Source of the DNA: an archaeon
Lineage (GTDB): Archaea > Thermoproteota > Nitrososphaeria > Nitrososphaerales > Gagatemarchaeaceae
DNA: 64,000 nucleotides
Reading direction: 5' to 3'
Assembly: GCA_902812495.1 (NCBI GenBank)
Contig: CADDZR010000003.1
Location: forward strand, 24,483-88,482
Shown here: positions 54,090 to 62,487 of the stretch, in pieces
Position numbering within the stretch: position 1 is the stretch's first letter
How the letters are laid out: every line of letters begins with the position of its first letter
Notes under the pieces: model-generated
Seen by the model: the letters and a program-made list of their open reading frames with translations, nothing else
Databases searched by the model: none
Told to the model about the DNA's origin: nothing
Translations under genes and position numbers: made by a program

Positions 54090-56436
54090 GCTTGTAAATA
54101 TTCTCAGGTTTTAGAGGAAGCTCCCTCACAGTAACATTAAACTCTGAAAGTGCATCATCTATAGCGTTTGATATAGCTGCTGCTGTTGGAATTGCACCGC
54201 CCTCTCCCATACCCTTGAAGCCCCCAAGTGTAAGTGAAGGTGTTTCTATGTAATCATGGATTATCTCAGGCATCACTGTTGCGGTTGGTAGCAAGTAATC
54301 AACAAACGTGGAGCTCACAAGCTGGCCATCACTATCATAAAGCAGCTCCTCGAACATGGCACCACCTATACCGTGTGCTAGGGCGCCGTGAAGTTGCCCG
54401 GCAAGTGTAAGTGGATTAACAACGACACCGCTGTCATCAACGACAAAATACTTCAACAACTTCACATATCCTGTTTCGACATCCACCTCAACCAAAGCAA
54501 GGTGTGTTGCATAGCTGCATGTCGTTGGTGCCTCGGGCTCATAAAAAGCAACAACCTCAAGCCCTGGCTCCATGCCTTCGGGCAACCTTGAGGAAAACCT
54601 TATTGCAATGTCGGCCACCTGTTGGAATGTAACATACTTTGATGGTTCCCTTTTGGAAAATATGATGCTCTCCTTTGAATCAAGGTCCTCCGGAGGGACC
54701 TTCATAATGTACGAGGCTATCCTAAGCATCTTTTCCTTCATCTTCCTCGAGGCTTTGATGCATGCTCCACCTGTAGCAACTGTTGACCTGCTTGCCCAAG
54801 CTCCGAAGCCGTACGGCGAATAGTCAGTATCTCCCTCTTTTATTATTACATCGTCAAGCCTTGCACCTAGCGCATCAGCTACAACCTGTGCAAAAACAGT
54901 CTCATGCGCCTGACCTTGACTCGAGGTGCCAAGAAATGCAGTTACCTTTCCAGTTGGGTCCATAACTAATCTGCATGATTCCCAACCACTTACAAACCAT
55001 CCGAGAGGGCCCTGGAGCCGGCTTGAGGCAGGGGCTGTGTACTCTACATACGTTGCAAGTCCTATACCTATGTACCTTCCCTGCTTCCTCAGACTTTCCT
55101 TTTCCTTCTTAAGTTCCTCGTAGCCAGCGAGCCTGAGTGTCCTCCTCAGAACTTCCTTGTAATCTCCCGTATCGTAAACAACACCAATCGGCGTTTTCCA
55201 TGGAAGCTCGTCCTTTTCTATCATATTCTTCAGCCTTACATCTGCAGGGCTCATGTTCAGCTTTCTAGCTATTATATCCATCATCCTCTCTATCACGAAA
55301 GCTGCGACAGGCCTTCCGAAGCCTCTGTGCGGACCACATGGTGCTTTGTTTGTGGCCACACAGTTAAGCTCAAAGTCATAGTGCTTTAGCCTGTAAGGGC
55401 CAGGCATAGAGGCTGCAGTGAGCATAGCAGGCTGCACCTCCGTCCAGAATGTACCGTAGGCTCCAAAATCCGCTATTATCCTGTCCTTAACAGCAAGAAG
55501 CGTCCCATCCTTTTTTACAGCACATTCAACATAGTGGACCTGCTGCCTCTCGTGGCCGGCTACCATTATGTGCTCCTTTCTGTCCTCGATCCACTTAACA
55601 GGTCTTCCAAGCTTCATAGAGAGTATTACAACGCTTACCTCATCAGGAAATATGGCACTCTTTATTCCGAAGCCTCCTCCGACAGATGGAGCAATAACCC
55701 TTATCCTATTCTCGGGAAAATCGAGGACTTGAGAGAGGAAGGTCCTCATTACATGTGGAAATTGTGTCGATGCCCATACTGTGAGCTGATTTTTCTCTGC
55801 ATCAAAATAAGATAGAACAGCTCTAGTCTCTATTGGTGTAGGTGAGTATCTGTTGCTTACAAGCCTTTCCCTTACTACAAGGTCTGCCTCCTTGAACCTT
55901 TCCTCCGCACCTGACTTAAAAACTTCCTTGTAGAGTATGTTGTCCCCCCATTCCTCATAAAGAAGGGGCGCCCCTTTCTCCAAAGCCTTCTCAGCATCTA
56001 CAACTGCTGGAAGTGGTTCATACTCAACCTCTATAAGCTCTACAGCATCCTCTGCAATAGCTCTTGTTTCAGCAGCAACTACAGCTATAGGCTCACCAAC
56101 ATACCTTACCTTATCCTTTGCAAGAGAATATCTTTCTGGCTTTCTCATCCCTTCTTTTTCCATCCAGTAAACAAGCTGTCTCGACTCCTCCTTGCCTGTT
56201 AGAACGTAAACAACACCAGGCAATTCAAGTGCTTTCCTGTAATCTATTTTCTTTATCCTTGCGTGTGCATACGGGCTACGTAAGAAGTAAGCATAAACCA
56301 TGTTAGGTAACTTCAAGTCGTCTGTAAACGTTGCCTTGCCCTGCAATAATGCAATATGTTTTCTCGGCTTTATACTCCTTCCAACATGCTCTTTTCTTAG
56401 TGTTCTTTCCTCTTCAATAACAACTAACTCAGCCAT
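54064..56436 (-). CDS. Xanthine dehydrogenase-family molybdopterin-binding subunit (copy 3)
   Basis: The large subunit of about 790 residues faces copy 2. Motifs are SVGGGFGIK, the loop KAPCGPHRGFGRP, SSQGQAHETVFAQVV and the catalytic Glu in GFKGMGEGGA. MAEL at 56436 is the likelier start than 56448. It has no FAD or Fe-S gene of its own and may use the pair at 50318-51672. It contains the 123-bp tract identical to copy 2. Substrate unknown; the loop differs from both other copies, suggesting different specificities. Confidence 0.9.
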   Translation of the reverse strand: MAELVVIEEERTLRKEHVGRSIKPRKHIALLQGKATFTDDLKLPNMVYAYFLRSPYAHARIKKIDYRKALELPGVVYVLTGKEESRQLVYWMEKEGMRKPERYSLAKDKVRYVGEPIAVVAAETRAIAEDAVELIEVEYEPLPAVVDAEKALEKGAPLLYEEWGDNILYKEVFKSGAEERFKEADLVVRERLVSNRYSPTPIETRAVLSYFDAEKNQLTVWASTQFPHVMRTFLSQVLDFPENRIRVIAPSVGGGFGIKSAIFPDEVSVVILSMKLGRPVKWIEDRKEHIMVAGHERQQVHYVECAVKKDGTLLAVKDRIIADFGAYGTFWTEVQPAMLTAASMPGPYRLKHYDFELNCVATNKAPCGPHRGFGRPVAAFVIERMMDIIARKLNMSPADVRLKNMIEKDELPWKTPIGVVYDTGDYKEVLRRTLRLAGYEELKKEKESLRKQGRYIGIGLATYVEYTAPASSRLQGPLGWFVSGWESCRLVMDPTGKVTAFLGTSSQGQAHETVFAQVVADALGARLDDVIIKEGDTDYSPYGFGAWASRSTVATGGACIKASRKMKEKMLRIASYIMKVPPEDLDSKESIIFSKREPSKYVTFQQVADIAIRFSSRLPEGMEPGLEVVAFYEPEAPTTCSYATHLALVEVDVETGYVKLLKYFVVDDSGVVVNPLTLAGQLHGALAHGIGGAMFEELLYDSDGQLVSSTFVDYLLPTATVMPEIIHDYIETPSLTLGGFKGMGEGGAIPTAAAISNAIDDALSEFNVTVRELPLKPENIYKLIKASQTS
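55991..56113 (-). repeat. 123-bp identical tract, inverted partner of 51989-52111
   Basis: This is the second arm of the identical tract described at 51989. The two arms are about 3.9 kb apart in opposite orientation, so they could also support inversion of the intervening DNA. Confidence 0.85.
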
Positions 56437-56482
56437 ACCTCGTAACACGCTCTTTTGATTATATTAATATCGGTTGCTGAAG

Positions 56483-57757
56483 CTACTGTTTCTTTCTTCT
56501 TACCTCACTTCTCTTTTTGCTTGCTATATCCTGGGCTACAAGAGCATAGATTTTAGCACACGCTACAAGGTTGGGTATATACATGGTACCCCTTGTTTCT
56601 TTCCCAGGACCTCCAGAGGGACCATAATTTACAGCAGCAATACCATACCTTGTCAGTATATTTGCGTCAGAAGACCAAGAAAAATAAACCCTCTCAAGTT
56701 TGCTACCTGTTACTTGGGTATGCGCTCTTTCTATTGATTCACAAATGTACTCATCGTCATCCACTTTAGCCCATGCATCAGTTAGATAAAGCTCCAAATC
56801 TGCCTTTATCCCGTATTTTTGTTCAACTCTCTTTAGAAATTTAGCCATTTCTTCTCTTATGTCGAGAAAGTGGTATGGAGGAGGAAATCTCACATCTACG
56901 TAAAGATTACAGAAGGCCGGGGTTCTGGAAGCTCTCCAAGGCCAACCTCCCTCTATCGAGCCTACGTTAACCGTAGGTTTTGAGCCCATGTATGTATACT
57001 TCTGCTGATATTCAGGTATCCAGCTCTCTAGCTCAGAAATAATCCTGTTCATTAAGAGTATTGTGTTTGTTACTCCTAGTGCATGACCAGTATGAACAAG
57101 CTGTCCTTTAAGTCCAATTTTAAACCAGCAACTACCTGAATGTGTTGTCATAAGTCTCATGCCTGTTGGCTCTCCCAGAATTGCGACATCTGCTGTACCA
57201 CCATGCGAAACAAGGTATGATGTGCCATATCCATAACCCCTGTACTGAGGGCCAGTGAATCTATCTACCTGTGTTTTCTCTATCTCACCAACTACACCTG
57301 CTATCATTATTCTGCCTCTAAGCTTAACACCTTTGTCCTGTATGTATCTAACTGCAGAAGCATATGCTGCAAGGGCAGATTTCATGTTGAAAGCACCCAT
57401 GCCATAGAGCCAGTCATCCTTGATGTAACCCCAGGGTGGCTCTGTAGGATAGACAGGTGATATTGCCTTTAGTATCTCAGGATCCTCGCTTGCAGCAAAA
57501 GAAGTATCGAGGTGGCCGTTAAACATGATTGTCGCGCCTTCAGGATCATCGCCTTCCAGTACGGCAACAACATTTTTCCTTCCTGTCTCTACCTCTTGCA
57601 TTACAACCCTCATTCCAAGCTCCCTAAGCTTTGATGCGTAAAGCTCAGCCACTTCAAGCTCCCTTCCTGTCGGGCTGTCAACATTGACAAGGTCAAGAGC
57701 ATCCTTCACAAGTTTCTCCCTGTCGATCTCGGGTACCTCGTTTCGCATCTCTTCCAT
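56483..57757 (-). CDS. M20-family hydrolase (ArgE/DapE-like) with altered metal site
   Basis: The 424-residue protein has the M20 fold: GHLDTSFAA (His82, Asp84 as metal ligand and general-base helper), ILGEPTG, and the dimerisation domain with GQLVHTGHALG. Two key positions deviate. The bridging Asp of the usual G-x-x-DMKG is Asn124 in GAFNMKSAL, and the C-terminal AHxPDE-type His is missing (GPSGGPGKETRGTMYIPN). It may bind one metal or none, and deacylase activity is uncertain. It starts at ATG 57757, divergent from the crotonase gene. Confidence 0.75.
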   Translation of the reverse strand: MEEMRNEVPEIDREKLVKDALDLVNVDSPTGRELEVAELYASKLRELGMRVVMQEVETGRKNVVAVLEGDDPEGATIMFNGHLDTSFAASEDPEILKAISPVYPTEPPWGYIKDDWLYGMGAFNMKSALAAYASAVRYIQDKGVKLRGRIMIAGVVGEIEKTQVDRFTGPQYRGYGYGTSYLVSHGGTADVAILGEPTGMRLMTTHSGSCWFKIGLKGQLVHTGHALGVTNTILLMNRIISELESWIPEYQQKYTYMGSKPTVNVGSIEGGWPWRASRTPAFCNLYVDVRFPPPYHFLDIREEMAKFLKRVEQKYGIKADLELYLTDAWAKVDDDEYICESIERAHTQVTGSKLERVYFSWSSDANILTRYGIAAVNYGPSGGPGKETRGTMYIPNLVACAKIYALVAQDIASKKRSEVRRKKQ

Positions 57758-57830
57758 GGTACTAGCTGTTTTTTTGGTGCTGAAAAGGTTTGTTGCATTT
57801 AAATTCTATACGTTTGATAGCAGAGGCTAT

Positions 57831-58583
57831 ATGAAGCAGAGGGTTGCGGTGGCAAATAAAGAAGGCATCCTCACGATCAAGCTAAATATGCCAGAGAGGC
57901 TAAATGTGTTAGATGTTGAAACAAGAAAAGAGATAATGGATGCGATGAAGAGTTGTGAGAAAGATGAGGATGTTAAATGCGTTGTTTTCAGGGCGGAGGG
58001 AAGGGCTTTCAGCGCCGGGGCAGATTTAAAATACCTCCTAACATTGAAAGGTAGGGAAGCAAAGCAGTACGCATCTTTTGTAAAGATGTTCTTGAACTAC
58101 ATAGAAAACTACCCAAGACCTACAATAGGGGTTGTAGAGGGTATAGCCGTTGGAGGTGGCCTAGAACTCTTACTCACGCTTGATATAGTCATAGCAACAG
58201 AAGAATCGAGGTTCGGGCAGACAGAACTCAAGGTTGGGCTTATACCTGGAGGTGGGGGAACGCAGAGGCTACCTCTCGTTGTAGGCCCCAAGATTGCAAA
58301 GGAAATGGTATTCACGTCAAGGCTCATAACTGCGTGGGAGGCAAAGGAGGCAGGAATAATCAACAGGGTCGTTAAAAAAGAAGTACTTGATGAAGAGCTA
58401 AAGAAGATAACAGAAATGATAGTTGGAAAGGATACAAGGCTTCTGGAGATGGTAAAGAAAGCAATAAACTACGGGATGAGGAAAGGCATCGACAAAGGCA
58501 TAGAGTTCGAGAGCAGGCTTTATTCCTCTCTTCTCCAAAGTAGGGAAGCAAAAGATGCGATAAAGAGGTTCCTTGAGCGATAG
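57831..58583 (+). CDS. Enoyl-CoA hydratase (crotonase family)
   Basis: The 250-residue enzyme hydrates 2-enoyl-CoA in beta-oxidation. The oxyanion-hole segments FSAGADLKYL and GIAVGGGLELLLTLD and both catalytic glutamates (FGQTELKVGLIPGGGGTQRL and AKEMVFTS) are present, so it should be a true hydratase. ATG 57831 lies about 26-30 nt after the TATA CATTTAAATTC; the longer frame to 57684 overlaps the M20 gene and is unlikely. It is convergent with the LeuA-like gene (4-nt gap). Confidence 0.9.
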   Translation: MKQRVAVANKEGILTIKLNMPERLNVLDVETRKEIMDAMKSCEKDEDVKCVVFRAEGRAFSAGADLKYLLTLKGREAKQYASFVKMFLNYIENYPRPTIGVVEGIAVGGGLELLLTLDIVIATEESRFGQTELKVGLIPGGGGTQRLPLVVGPKIAKEMVFTSRLITAWEAKEAGIINRVVKKEVLDEELKKITEMIVGKDTRLLEMVKKAINYGMRKGIDKGIEFESRLYSSLLQSREAKDAIKRFLER

Positions 58584-58587
58584 GTCC

Positions 58588-59820
58588 TCAGCTGGATTTT
58601 AGAATTGCAAGGAATTCCTCATCAGTTATGCTTCTTTTCTTCTCCTGCGCCAGCTTCTTGACCTTCTGGAGTATTTTCTCTATATCCATGCCTTCAGGTT
58701 CCATGCCGAGCTGCCTCATCTTCCACTCAATGGAATGCGACCCTGATTTCTTTCCGAGAAGCACGCCGTGTTTGTTGCCAACCAACTCAGGTTCGTATGC
58801 CTCAGAACCAAGCTTGTACTTCATCCAACCAGCAATAGATATCCCCGCTTCCCTCGTGAATACCCTGGCCCCAACGACTGGCTTGTTTGGCTGAAGCAAG
58901 AAGCCTGTACATTTTTCAACAAGATTCGATAGTTCCTTTAGTTTCTCAAACTTTATAGAAAGCTCCCGGCCGTAGAGGTATCTCAGGCACATAGCTACTT
59001 CCTCAAAACTTGCGTTTCCAGCCCTTTCACCTATTCCATTGACTGATGTGTGAACAACAGAAGCACCGTTCTTCAGGCCAGAGATCGCAACTGCAACGCC
59101 CAACCCGAAGTCGTTGTGAGTATGGACCTCCACAGGGCAGCTAACCCTGTTCTTTATGTACCTCACAAGCTTCCCAAAACCTTCAGGCGTTGCACAGCCG
59201 AAGGTATCCACAACAACAAGAGAATCTACATGCAACTCTCTGTCCATCTTTGTATAGAGGGAAGAGAGAAAGGAAGGGTCTGCCCTTGTACAGTCCACAC
59301 CAAAGAAGGCAACCCATAGGCCATGTTTCTTTGCATATTCAACTGCCTCTGAAGCCTTCTGCACAACTGTCTCGTAGCTCCATCCAAACTGCTTTAGCTT
59401 TGGTATTCCAACAGGAGCCTCGCAGATCACACCGTCTACATCGCATCCTAGCGCCGCATCTATATCCTCCTTCACGACCCTTGAAAATGCAATTATCCTT
59501 GCTCCAAGGCCTAGATGTGCTATCTCTTTCACGGCCTCGTAATCCTCGGCTGAGACAACAGGCATCCCTGCCTCTATTCTCTGCACTCCCACCTCATCAA
59601 GCATCCTTGCTATCTCTATCTTCTCATTCTTTCTCAAAACAACTCCAGGTGTTTGCTCCCCGTCCCTTAACGTAACGTCGTGAAATACAACTTTCTCTGG
59701 GAATGAAAAACCATCTTCCAGCTCCCTGTCATAATTGAAGTGACTTACCCAGAATCTATCCCCTACCCACTTTCCTCTCTCGAAATTCTCACCATCAAAC
59801 TCAAATCCGTCCACCTTCAT
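58588..59820 (-). CDS. LeuA/homocitrate-synthase family acyl transferase
   Basis: The 410-residue TIM-barrel enzyme condenses acetyl-CoA (or another acyl-CoA) with a 2-oxo acid. Motifs are VTLRDGEQTPGVV, EAGMPVVS, the metal-binding HTHNDFGLG and NGIGERAGNASFEEVA. It lacks the C-terminal LeuA regulatory domain, so it looks more like homocitrate, citramalate or re-citrate synthases. The N-terminal extension of about 40 residues (WVGDRFWVSHFNYDREL) is unusual. No leuCDB or aks genes adjoin it. The catabolic context leaves open another 2-oxo acid substrate. Confidence 0.82.
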   Translation of the reverse strand: MKVDGFEFDGENFERGKWVGDRFWVSHFNYDRELEDGFSFPEKVVFHDVTLRDGEQTPGVVLRKNEKIEIARMLDEVGVQRIEAGMPVVSAEDYEAVKEIAHLGLGARIIAFSRVVKEDIDAALGCDVDGVICEAPVGIPKLKQFGWSYETVVQKASEAVEYAKKHGLWVAFFGVDCTRADPSFLSSLYTKMDRELHVDSLVVVDTFGCATPEGFGKLVRYIKNRVSCPVEVHTHNDFGLGVAVAISGLKNGASVVHTSVNGIGERAGNASFEEVAMCLRYLYGRELSIKFEKLKELSNLVEKCTGFLLQPNKPVVGARVFTREAGISIAGWMKYKLGSEAYEPELVGNKHGVLLGKKSGSHSIEWKMRQLGMEPEGMDIEKILQKVKKLAQEKKRSITDEEFLAILKSS

Positions 59821-59890
59821 TCTTTCACATCTCTTAGCCTAGTTGCCCATAAGAAAAGTGTTTCTCATCATTCATTTATACTTGAAAACC

Positions 59891-61273
59891 ATGGCAAGAG
59901 GTATGGAAAGAATCAACTTAATAGAGAGACTTGAGCAAGAACTAGGAAAGGACAAGGTACTTACAGCAGAGAAAACTTCAGACTACAGTACGGACATGGC
60001 TGGCTTCGAATGCAAACCTGCGGCCGTTATCCTCCCGGAAAACGAGCAGGATGTAATACGTACTGTAAACATAGCAAGGATTCTTCGCATACCAGTAGTG
60101 CCGAGGGGCGCTGGCAGCAGTCTCACAGGCGCGTCTGTGCTCGACGGAGCTATAATGCTTGACATGAGGAGGATGAACAAGGTAGTAGAAGTGGACACAG
60201 TTAACTGGTATGTAAGGGCGCAGCCAGGAATAACTATCGAAGAGCTAAACAGAGAGCTTGTGCGTTACGGCTTTTTCTTCCCTCCCGACCCAGCAAGCAG
60301 CTACATATGCACGCTGGGAGGCGCGATAGCGGAAGATTCCGGTGGAATGAGGTGCCTGAAGTACGGGACTGTGAAGGAGTGGGTTCTCTCTCTAAGGGTT
60401 GTTCTGCCAAACGGGAAGGCTACACAGATTGGTGAACCTCTTAGGAAGAACAGGGCAGGCTACGACCTTGTTCATCTATTTGTTGGCAGCGAGGGAACAC
60501 TTGGTGTTATAACTGAGGCATGCGTCAGGATAATACCAATACCAAGAATTAAGAGAAGTAGGTACCTACTGAACTTTGACACATGGAAGGATGCTTGTTC
60601 AACGATAGTTGAGCTCAAAAGTAATGGTATACTGCCGGATATATTTGAGTTTATGGACAGGGATACTGTACACATGGTGAACAAGACCTTTGGCTACGAT
60701 TTTGTTGAAAGTGAGGCTACTATAATTGTTGACATCGAGGAAACAGATTCCAGTTTAGCAGAACAGATATTCAAGAAGTGCAATGCAAGGAATGTAAAAG
60801 TAGCAGAGACAGAAGAAGAGATGGAAAAGTTCTACTCCGCAAGGTCTATGGCATACCTTGCCCTCAAGGCAAACTCAACTGGTGTGTGGGCAGAGGATAT
60901 TGTTGTCCCGATAGAGAAGCTTTCGAACTACCTGGAGAGTGTTAAGGATGTTGCAGCAAAATATGGTGTTAAGATACCTGTGGGTGGGCACGCGGGGGAC
61001 GGAAACGTGCATCCAAGCATACTATATGAAAGAAACGACAGGAAGAGTGAAGAGCTTGCAGAGCGTGTCTTTGCAGAGCTTTGCAGGATAGCAATATCCG
61101 TTGGCGGCTCTATAACAGGGGAGCACGGCGTTGGAATACAGAAAGCAAAACTTCTGAGAGAGCAACTCTCAGAGCACGGAGGAGAAGAAGCACTCCGTGT
61201 AATGAAGGAGATAAAGAAGCTTCTCGACCCAGACGGAATAATGAACCCTGGAAAGTACGTTGAGGCTGCTTAG
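59891..61273 (+). CDS. FAD-linked oxidase, GlcD/D-lactate dehydrogenase type
   Basis: The FAD-linked dehydrogenase of about 460 residues acts on 2-hydroxy acids. The FAD (PCMH) domain has VPRGAGSSLTGASV, SYICTLGGAIAEDSGG and GSEGTLGVITEA, and the C-terminal part has GGHAGDGNVHP and GGSITGEHGVG, the standard GlcD signatures. Starts at 59891 or 59903 are possible; the TATA (ATTTATA, about 59874-59880) is 26 nt before 59903. It lies upstream of two acyl-CoA dehydrogenase genes with a 37-nt gap and may oxidise the hydroxy acid made in the pathway. Confidence 0.88.
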   Translation: MARGMERINLIERLEQELGKDKVLTAEKTSDYSTDMAGFECKPAAVILPENEQDVIRTVNIARILRIPVVPRGAGSSLTGASVLDGAIMLDMRRMNKVVEVDTVNWYVRAQPGITIEELNRELVRYGFFFPPDPASSYICTLGGAIAEDSGGMRCLKYGTVKEWVLSLRVVLPNGKATQIGEPLRKNRAGYDLVHLFVGSEGTLGVITEACVRIIPIPRIKRSRYLLNFDTWKDACSTIVELKSNGILPDIFEFMDRDTVHMVNKTFGYDFVESEATIIVDIEETDSSLAEQIFKKCNARNVKVAETEEEMEKFYSARSMAYLALKANSTGVWAEDIVVPIEKLSNYLESVKDVAAKYGVKIPVGGHAGDGNVHPSILYERNDRKSEELAERVFAELCRIAISVGGSITGEHGVGIQKAKLLREQLSEHGGEEALRVMKEIKKLLDPDGIMNPGKYVEAA

Positions 61274-61310
61274 CAAAGGATAACAGCGAGCTCTTGGGAG
61301 CTATGGCACC

Positions 61311-62486
61311 ATGGGCATTTATTCAATTCCAGAGGATTTCAGGCTACTCGGGGAGAACATAAAATACTCGCTTTCGAAATATGACGACAGATACTGGAGG
61401 GAACATGACAGGAAAGGCGATTTTCCTGATGAATTTTATTCTGAGCTTGCGAGGAACGGCTTTTTCTCCCTCAACGTACCAGAGGAATACGGCGGCGTGG
61501 GACAAGGGCTCCGCGCTGTCTCGTTTGTAATAAAGGAGGTAAGCAGGAGTTGCGGTATGTCTGCAGGGGACCTGATAATGGCTACATGCGTTTTTGGTGT
61601 TCAGACAATAAAGTCGTTTGCTTCCAAAGAGCTCAAGCAGAAGCTCCTACCAGAATTAGCTGAAGGAAAACACATTGTTTCATTTGCAATAACTGAGCCT
61701 GATGCGGGCGTCAATACTCCTGAAATAAAGACATATGCAGAGAAATCTGGCAAAGGTTTCGTAATAAATGGCAGAAAAATATGGACAACACTAGCTCATA
61801 GGGCATCTCTCCTATTCGTTCTCGCAAGGACTAAACAACTTTCCAAAGTTGAAAAGAAGACGGACGGATTGACAGTTTTCCTTGTAGAGAAGGAGAAAGC
61901 TGTTGGTTCTCTCAGTATAAGCAGGATAGAGGATATCTCAATGAGACCTCTCGGCTCATGCGAGGTTGTCTTTGAAAACCTCTATGTGCCGGAGGAAAAC
62001 ATCATTGGTAAGATAGACAGGGCCTGGGAAGTACTTCCAACAGTCCTAAATGCTGAAAGGATTTCAACAGCATCTATAGGTGTTGGTCTTGGGGAACTTC
62101 TTGTAATGAAGGCAGCAGAGTACGCCAGGGTAAGGAAGACTTTCTCAAGGCCTATAGGTTCGAACCAAGGGATACAATTCCCCCTAGCGAGGGCTTTCTC
62201 GCAACTCCAAGCTGCATGGGCAGTGACACAAAAAGCTGCATGGGAGTTTGACTCATCCATGGATTGTGCAACAGACGCAAATGTTGCAGCCTATATGGCA
62301 TCGAAAGCAGCTTTCTTTGCAGCAGATAGGGCAATGCAGACATTCGGGGGCATGGCATACGCGGTTGATTCGGATATAGAGAGGCACTGGCGCGACTCAA
62401 GGCTCTTGAGGACTGGCCCTATCCCGGAAGAAATGGTCCTCAGTTTCATAGGGCAGAGGGTCCTCGCACTTCCTAGGAGCTACTAA
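61311..62486 (+). CDS. Acyl-CoA dehydrogenase (copy 1)
   Basis: The 391-residue flavoprotein introduces a C2-C3 double bond into acyl-CoA. Family blocks are NVPEEYGGVGQG, SFAITEPDAG, FVINGRKIWTT, MRPLGSCEVVFENLYVPEENII, YARVRKTFSRPIGSNQGIQF and QTFGGMAYAVDSDIERHWRDSR. The C-terminal segment TGPIPEEMVLSFIGQRVLALPRSY lacks the EGT motif with the usual catalytic Glu; the alternative Glu of IVD/LCAD-type enzymes may be used. Copy 2 follows one base after its stop codon. The pair could form heteromers as in two-component acyl-CoA dehydrogenases. Confidence 0.9.
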   Translation: MGIYSIPEDFRLLGENIKYSLSKYDDRYWREHDRKGDFPDEFYSELARNGFFSLNVPEEYGGVGQGLRAVSFVIKEVSRSCGMSAGDLIMATCVFGVQTIKSFASKELKQKLLPELAEGKHIVSFAITEPDAGVNTPEIKTYAEKSGKGFVINGRKIWTTLAHRASLLFVLARTKQLSKVEKKTDGLTVFLVEKEKAVGSLSISRIEDISMRPLGSCEVVFENLYVPEENIIGKIDRAWEVLPTVLNAERISTASIGVGLGELLVMKAAEYARVRKTFSRPIGSNQGIQFPLARAFSQLQAAWAVTQKAAWEFDSSMDCATDANVAAYMASKAAFFAADRAMQTFGGMAYAVDSDIERHWRDSRLLRTGPIPEEMVLSFIGQRVLALPRSY

Positions 62487-62487
62487 G

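Noticed and set aside
46331..56436. Aerobic carbon monoxide dehydrogenase
   Set aside because: None of the three large subunits has the CSFR active-site loop of form I CO dehydrogenase, and no Cox accessory genes are seen.
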